Assembly: GCA_934572335.1 (NCBI GenBank)
Contig: CAKTKU010000002.1
Coordinates: 124,001 to 188,000, forward strand
Length of the DNA stretch: 64,000 bases
Source: an uncultured Oscillospiraceae bacterium
GTDB taxonomy: Bacteria; Bacillota; Clostridia; Oscillospirales; Oscillospiraceae
Direction of reading: 5' to 3'
Shown: in pieces, positions 60,173 through 64,000 of the stretch
Layout of the letters: each line of letters starts with the position of its first letter
Position numbering within the stretch: the first letter of the stretch is position 1
Notes under the pieces: generated by a model
Told to the model about the DNA's origin: nothing
Seen by the model: only the letters and a program-made list of their open reading frames with translations
The model's database searches: none
Made by a program: the position numbers and the translations under genes

Positions 60173-60921
60173 TCCGCATTTTCCTCTGTTTTGTTTGCCT
60201 CCCGGCTCTCCTCCGCGCCGCGCGCGTCGTTCAGCGAGGCGTTGCGCAGCCTCGGCACGACGCCCGCCGCGGTGCCGAGCGTGGCGGCGGTCTTTCTCGC
60301 CACGACGCGGTTGATCTTCAACCCCTCGGCGTAGAATTTCGCCTCATAGTCGGTCATCACACCGACAGCTCCGTCCTTGTGCAGGTCGTGCGTCAGCTCA
60401 ATGAGCTCCCACCCCTCGGCGGTGAACTGCTCCACCGACCAGTCGAAGAGCGGGGTGTTGTCAGTTTTGAAATGTATCTCCCCGCCAAGCGGCAGCGCGT
60501 CCGCGTACATGCGCAGGAAAGCTGGCGCGGTCAGGCGGAGCTTTGCGTCGCGGCTCTTCGGCCACGGGTCGCAGAAGTTTATGTAGATGCGCGCCGCCTC
60601 GCCGGGGGCGAGCATCTGCGGCAGCGCGGCGGCGTCCCCGTCAATGAAACGGACGTTGGCAAGCCCGCGCTCGCGTATGCGCTCCATCGCGATTATCATC
60701 GCGTCCGGGACCTTTTCCACGGCGAGCAGCAGCGTGCCTGGCATTTCGGCAGCGGTGTCCGCCGTGAAGCGCCCCTTGCCGCAGCCAAGCTCGACATAGA
60801 GCCTTTCAAAGCCGGGGATATCCTCCAGCCAGCGTCCGCGGTACGCGGTGCAGTCGGGTATCATCAGATCCGCGCATTTTTCCATGCGCGGCGCAAGGTT
60901 GTGCCGTTTTCTCATTCTCAT
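60169..60921 (-). CDS. trmB: tRNA (guanine-N7-)-methyltransferase TrmB with extended tail
   Basis: A 250-residue class I methylase forming m7G46 in tRNA. The SAM site is ELGCGKGRFTADTA, and INFCDPWPKSRDAKLRLT is the family signature; TDYEAKFYAEG closes the core near residue 205. Some 40 polar residues follow, ending in an acidic stretch, which most homologues lack. First gene of a trmB-xth-dus operon. Confidence 0.94.
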   Translation of the reverse strand: MRMRKRHNLAPRMEKCADLMIPDCTAYRGRWLEDIPGFERLYVELGCGKGRFTADTAAEMPGTLLLAVEKVPDAMIIAMERIRERGLANVRFIDGDAAALPQMLAPGEAARIYINFCDPWPKSRDAKLRLTAPAFLRMYADALPLGGEIHFKTDNTPLFDWSVEQFTAEGWELIELTHDLHKDGAVGVMTDYEAKFYAEGLKINRVVARKTAATLGTAAGVVPRLRNASLNDARGAEESREANKTEENAE

Positions 60922-60960
60922 ATGTTCACGGGCTCCTGTCCGATAATTTCACAATTATAT

Positions 60961-60989
60961 ATACTACCACACACGATGCGAAACATCAA
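60961..60989 (-). promoter_or_regulatory. promoter of trmB-xth-dus
   Basis: TTGATG (60984-60989), 17 bases, TAGTAT (60961-60966) on the minus strand, 40 bases before the trmB ATG. Confidence 0.6.
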
Positions 60990-61023
60990 TCACGAAATTG
61001 TCCGCCGCCGCGAGGTTTTTCTC

Positions 61024-61052
61024 TTGCAGTCTCCGCGCGTTTGGTGTATAAT
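61024..61052 (+). promoter_or_regulatory. strong promoter facing tRNA-Pro
   Basis: TTGCAG (61024-61029), 17 bases, perfect TATAAT (61047-61052) on the plus strand. The first tRNA-Pro sequence downstream is the broken copy at 61115; the intact gene is 192 bases further on and presumably depends on this promoter. Confidence 0.75.
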
Positions 61053-61100
61053 AATTGAGATTTAGCTTTGACCGCGTGGCTGATTGCCGCTGCGGATAAG

Positions 61101-61152
61101 CTTCAACTTCATATCCGGGTGTAGCGCAGTTGGTAGCGCGGGTGGTTTGGGA
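61101..61152 (+). repeat. direct repeat, copy 1: duplicated 5' part of tRNA-Pro
   Basis: 52 bases identical to 61293-61344 except for one change (T at 61114, G at 61306). The copy covers 12 bases before the tRNA and the first 38 bases of the tRNA, up to and including the anticodon loop, then stops being tRNA. It behaves like an attachment-site duplication. Confidence 0.85.
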
Positions 61153-61292
61153 GTGCCGTGCCTGTATCCGAGACGGGACAGACCGAAACGCCGGAAAGCC
61201 TTGCAGCGCCTGCACTTGCTGGATTCGAGCAGCCGGTCAAAACAGGCGGAAAATCAGCAATGACCACATGACTGACCACAGTCGCAGCAAAA
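61153..61292. other. 140-bp insert between the tRNA-Pro repeats, possible element remnant
   Basis: This stretch is unrelated to tRNA. On the plus strand one frame is open for 36 codons across its start and ends with TGA at 61261; the C-terminal part is basic (RPKRRKALQRLHLLDSSSRS) and could be the tail of a lost gene such as an integrase, but this is a guess. A near repeat TGACCACA occurs twice near its right end. Confidence 0.4.
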
Positions 61293-61344
61293 CTTCAACT
61301 TCATAGCCGGGTGTAGCGCAGTTGGTAGCGCGGGTGGTTTGGGA
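61293..61344 (+). repeat. direct repeat, copy 2, containing the 5' part of the intact tRNA-Pro
   Basis: Second copy of the 52-base repeat, 192 bases from the first; it runs directly into the 3' half of tRNA-Pro. Confidence 0.85.
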
Positions 61345-61382
61345 CCATCAGGTCGGGGGTTCGAGCCCCTCCACTCGGACCA
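61307..61382 (+). tRNA. tRNA-Pro (anticodon UGG), CCA encoded
   Basis: Acceptor arms CCGGGTG and CACTCGG pair (one G-U), the D arm is GCGC-AGTTGGTA-GCGC, the anticodon loop TTTGGGA carries TGG, and the T arm is GGGGG-TTCGAGC-CCCTC. An encoded ACCA ends the 76-base gene. Confidence 0.95.
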
Positions 61383-61419
61383 AAAGCTCTCTGAAATCGC
61401 TGATTTCAGAGAGCTTTTC
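61382..61419 (+). terminator. terminator after tRNA-Pro
   Basis: A perfect stem of about 16 bp (61383-61398 with 61402-61417) with a 3-base loop and TTTTC end begins directly after the tRNA. Confidence 0.88.
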
Positions 61420-61475
61420 TTATTCCTTGTCTATTGCGGCGCAAGGGGTGAGGGGGCTGTTTCGAGAATATTTTA

Positions 61476-61504
61476 TGGAAAATACTAGAGTTTAATGCTA
61501 TAAT
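61476..61504 (+). promoter_or_regulatory. extended -10 promoter of the HEPN/nuclease operon
   Basis: TGGAAA (61476-61481), 17 bases ending in TGC, TATAAT (61499-61504) on the plus strand, 45 bases before the ATG. Confidence 0.6.
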
Positions 61505-61549
61505 AAATCTATCCGATGGTGAGTTTTAGAAAATAGAGGGCGGCTGGAT

Positions 61550-63061
61550 ATGTCAAACTACAAAGAGCAAATAGCCGAATTCGAGAATAATTTCTCTAAT
61601 GTAATAGATAAATCTGTTAGAGAGTTGTCTGCGAGCTTTGATACTTTATACTCCGAGAAGAAGAATAAGGAAATTCCATCCACTATCAAATTAGCGGAAG
61701 CCTTGCTATCGGATAAGCAGAATATAGCAACTAAAATGCAGATTCATTATGACATTGCAAATGGATATCATGATCTCCGCACGATCGAAGGTGTGTATAG
61801 CGAGCATTATCTTGAGAAAGAATTATATCATTTGCGCTGTGCCTTAGATATGTACGAAAGTAATTTTTATGATACTGATAGTAACAGCGGAGAAGTAAAA
61901 GTTGCTCAGTATATTGCCATGCGTTCATACACAAATCTCGGAAACACCTATCAAGTAATAGGCCGGTATATTGCAGCAATAGATTGTTTTCAAAACGCTT
62001 TAGTTATTAGCAATGACTTTGCGATGGCGAGTCTCAACCTATCATTTTTGTTGTTTAGGTACGCGCCGATGCAAATTGAATGTTATGAGCAGAACTACTA
62101 TCATCATGCTTGCTATTACTACTATAAGCAAACAGTACGTTGCAAGATAAACCTAGAAAATCAAAAATATCTGAAAGAATTGAAACACTGTATTTCTTTG
62201 TTTGATTCTGCATATGTTAAGAACTATTTGAACAAACCGCTAGAGCTTCCACCATTTCAAGTAGACAATCAAGATGAAGCGGATTATCGAAACTATTTGC
62301 TTTTACACCGTCTTTTCTTAGATCCGTGTTTGGAAATATTATCCGCTCATTGCTTCGCGGTTGATAGCATCAATCTTCCCTTTGAATCGCCATATAGTGA
62401 TAGAGAAAAAGAGTTCATTGGTCTGTTTAACCAAATTAAACAAGAATATAATTGGGCGAGGCTTTTATGGTATAAGACATCAACGGAAGAGGCATACGAA
62501 CATTATTCGGATCAGGAATTGGATTTAATTGATACAGGGGATTCTTCAGATTATTCTTTAAAAGAGAGTATGTTAAGAACTGCTTTTAAAGCAGCGTATT
62601 CCATATTTGATAGGATCGGGTTTTTCATCAATCAGTATTTTAAAGTTGGGCTTTCAGGCGCAAAAGTAAGTTTCAAAAACATATGGAAGGAACAATTGAT
62701 TGATGAAAATGGACAAGTGTATTTCACAATTCCGAAACCTATCATGAGCGCCAATTTGGATAATCCCCTGATTAGAGCAATGTATTGGCTTCAAAAAGAT
62801 TTTTATGAAAGAAAGGCGATCAATGTCACAACTCCTAACGCAGAACGAATCTTCCAGATGAGAAACGATATAGAGCATAATTGCTTGCGCACAGGAACGC
62901 AATCGTATAGCACATCTTTTACAAAATATACTGCCGAGGGAAAAATTGAAAACAACACATTTCGCCTCTTAAAGTTAGCAAGGGAATTGATAATATACCT
63001 TTGCCTTGCAGTAAATTTTGATAGGAAAAAAGATGAAAGAGCATTCAAGGAGGAGATATAA
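61550..63061 (+). CDS. TPR-like and LA2681-type HEPN domain protein
   Basis: A 503-residue soluble protein, A+T-rich in codons. Residues about 125-160 (RSYTNLGNTYQVIGRYIAAI, then CFQNALVISND) look like a TPR helix pair. The C-terminal region has helices LLRTAFKAAYSIFDRIGFF-like (residues about 343-365) and the motif Arg438-Asn-Asp-Ile-Glu-His443, an Rx4H active-site signature of HEPN ribonucleases. The TPR plus HEPN plan recalls the LA2681-like HEPN family (recalled, not searched). HEPN RNases are often toxins in anti-phage systems. Its stop overlaps the ATG of the nuclease gene (TAATG), so the two are made together. Confidence 0.75.
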   Translation: MSNYKEQIAEFENNFSNVIDKSVRELSASFDTLYSEKKNKEIPSTIKLAEALLSDKQNIATKMQIHYDIANGYHDLRTIEGVYSEHYLEKELYHLRCALDMYESNFYDTDSNSGEVKVAQYIAMRSYTNLGNTYQVIGRYIAAIDCFQNALVISNDFAMASLNLSFLLFRYAPMQIECYEQNYYHHACYYYYKQTVRCKINLENQKYLKELKHCISLFDSAYVKNYLNKPLELPPFQVDNQDEADYRNYLLLHRLFLDPCLEILSAHCFAVDSINLPFESPYSDREKEFIGLFNQIKQEYNWARLLWYKTSTEEAYEHYSDQELDLIDTGDSSDYSLKESMLRTAFKAAYSIFDRIGFFINQYFKVGLSGAKVSFKNIWKEQLIDENGQVYFTIPKPIMSANLDNPLIRAMYWLQKDFYERKAINVTTPNAERIFQMRNDIEHNCLRTGTQSYSTSFTKYTAEGKIENNTFRLLKLARELIIYLCLAVNFDRKKDERAFKEEI

Positions 63062-63669
63062 TGGGGACACTCAATCCTTATCGAGAATTAGTTGCAGAGA
63101 TTTCTCCAACGGAATTTGAAAAACTTTGTTTGGAAATATTGAAGGGCTATGCAGAAGCTGAGAACTTGTCAGACTTTTCAATTCAACATAATGTGTCTAT
63201 TCCGGCTGATGATGGTACATACCAAATAGATGTCTACGCAAAATTTGTTGCCATGGGTGTTGAGTTTACGGTTATAACTGAGTGTAAGAGATATTCTTAT
63301 CCTGTTTTACGCGAGAAAGTTGCCGTATTAGCCGATAAGGTAAAAAGCCTTGGTGCCCACAAAGGAATTATGATCTCCACCTGTGGCTTTCAGAGTGGAG
63401 CGTATGAATATGCTAAGAAGCATGGAATAGCGCTATTGCAAGTCATTGATGGAAATGTGCGGCACATTCTGAATGCCGCTAATACAGAAACAGAAGAGCA
63501 GAAATATAAAATTCACCTCATGGAAGATTGGCGTAATCGATTGCCCCAATATTATGCCCAAGAGTACGCCACTATGGATTTTCCGGACAGGACAATTTAT
63601 CCCACTCCACAAATGATAGAAGCGATAAGGCAAGAGTTTGTTTCGGCACACAAAGAGATCCAGCCGTGA
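63061..63669 (+). CDS. Mrr-like restriction endonuclease domain protein
   Basis: A 202-residue protein. Its first 140 residues form a PD-(D/E)xK nuclease of the Mrr group: SPTEFEKLCLEILKGYAE helix, then Asp57 in YQIDVYAKF and Glu74-Cys-Lys76 in VITECKRYSYPV, and GIMISTCGFQSGAYEYAKKHGI, which is a family hallmark. Mrr nucleases cut foreign, often methylated, DNA. There is no separate DNA-binding winged helix, so targeting may depend on the HEPN protein encoded just upstream. Ends with a short C-terminal extension of unknown role. Confidence 0.82.
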   Translation: MGTLNPYRELVAEISPTEFEKLCLEILKGYAEAENLSDFSIQHNVSIPADDGTYQIDVYAKFVAMGVEFTVITECKRYSYPVLREKVAVLADKVKSLGAHKGIMISTCGFQSGAYEYAKKHGIALLQVIDGNVRHILNAANTETEEQKYKIHLMEDWRNRLPQYYAQEYATMDFPDRTIYPTPQMIEAIRQEFVSAHKEIQP

Positions 63670-64000
63670 TAAAAATTTAATCTCAATCATATACGTAGTA
63701 AATAGAGTCAGTCGAAATGGTGTGCTGCTGACCCGCTAGCATACACATAAAACTAACGACAAGCATCGTTGTAACGCGACAAGGCTCCCACTGCCTAAAA
63801 AGATTTAGGCAGTGGGAGCCTTTATTTAGAATAGATACTTCTTGCTGACTGTCAGGAAACCATTGATATATCTGCATTTTCCAGGCGCCGTCAAGGATTA
63901 TGCGCAAAAATGTTTGCAGACGCCGGCTGAATGAAGTCAGCCGGCGATAGAGACATCCTTCAAAGCCGTCTCCGATTATATACTCTTGTTGCTCAACTGG
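63670..64000. other. right-end non-coding stretch
   Basis: After the nuclease gene there is no convincing gene. It holds the terminator at 63781-63824 and a perfect 10-bp hairpin (63921-63930 with 63937-63946). A minus-strand frame stays open from the right edge to 63683 but crosses the terminator and has no family resemblance; it may be a decayed gene fragment. No copy of the tRNA-Pro 3' end is present here. Confidence 0.5.
63781..63824 (+). terminator. terminator of the HEPN/nuclease operon
   Basis: A perfect 18-bp stem (63781-63798 with 63805-63822), 6-base loop, then TTTATTT on the plus strand. The symmetric A/T flanks allow use from the other side as well. Confidence 0.8.

Noticed and set aside
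63683..63907. 74-codon minus-strand frame at the right end
   Set aside because: It runs through the strong terminator hairpin at 63781-63824, starts with TTG without a ribosome site, and has no recognisable family.

Overview
The window reads as one contiguous stretch of a Gram-positive, low-oxygen bacterium, most likely a gut member of the Clostridia (Oscillospiraceae-like). Support comes from a class B sortase, a NadD-YqeK fusion, Rex, an ECF sigma/anti-sigma pair, consensus sigma-A promoters, TTG starts (smc, rex) and CCA-encoding tRNAs. The assignment to a family is inference. The core genes are visibly G+C-rich; three blocks are visibly A+T-rich (about 2.5-12.2 kb, the flippase at 33.8-35.1 kb, and 61.5-64 kb) and look acquired.

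Left to right. (1) 1-2400: a truncated EamA transporter, a class B sortase and a cytidylate-kinase-like protein. (2) 2606-11971, minus strand: an A+T-rich operon with two large membrane proteins, a WecE-type aminotransferase, two four-helix ArnE/ArnF-like subunits, an ArnC/GtrB-like GT2, an ATP-grasp ligase and a GltS-like carrier. Together these look like a route that puts a 4-amino-4,6-dideoxy sugar on a lipid carrier, flips it and attaches it outside. (3) 12234-29911, minus strand: rpsU, then a long housekeeping run (spoU-type methylase, dprA, topA, trmFO, plsX, rnc, a radical SAM protein, smc, ftsY, rdgB, yhbY, nadD-yqeK, rsfS, leuS). (4) 29926-46121, minus strand: a surface polysaccharide operon whose enzymes match UDP-ManNAcA (WecB/WecC), UDP-L-FucNAc (CapE/F/G) and a CapN/CapM-like reductase and initiating transferase, the sugar set of Staphylococcus aureus type 5/8 capsules, plus four GT4 enzymes, an amidotransferase, a flippase and a GT-C protein.

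(5) 46168-51869, minus strand: the most unusual locus. A complete NHLM/bacteriocin-type export set (short HlyD-like protein, C39-peptidase ABC transporter, second ABC transporter) is followed by two very small genes. Each encodes a 19-residue double-glycine leader joined directly to a single LysM domain. This predicts LysM mini-proteins cut and exported by a bacteriocin transporter, with no modification enzyme nearby.

(6) 51925-53349: a flavodoxin-family oxidoreductase under a perfect promoter with a palindromic operator; a compact convergent locus with a 27-codon ORF, a sequestered ribosome-binding site and a consensus antisense promoter (type I toxin-antitoxin architecture); and tRNA-Ser(GCU). 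(7) 53417-60989, minus strand: mnmE, a HAD phosphatase, rex, an anti-sigma/sigma pair, dus, xth, trmB. (8) 61024-64000: tRNA-Pro(UGG) preceded by a duplicated 5' half of itself and about 140 bp of foreign sequence, then a two-gene operon coding a TPR-like/HEPN protein with an Rx4H motif and an Mrr-like nuclease, a candidate defence module.

All functions are read from sequence motifs and remembered family features; no search or fold was computed.
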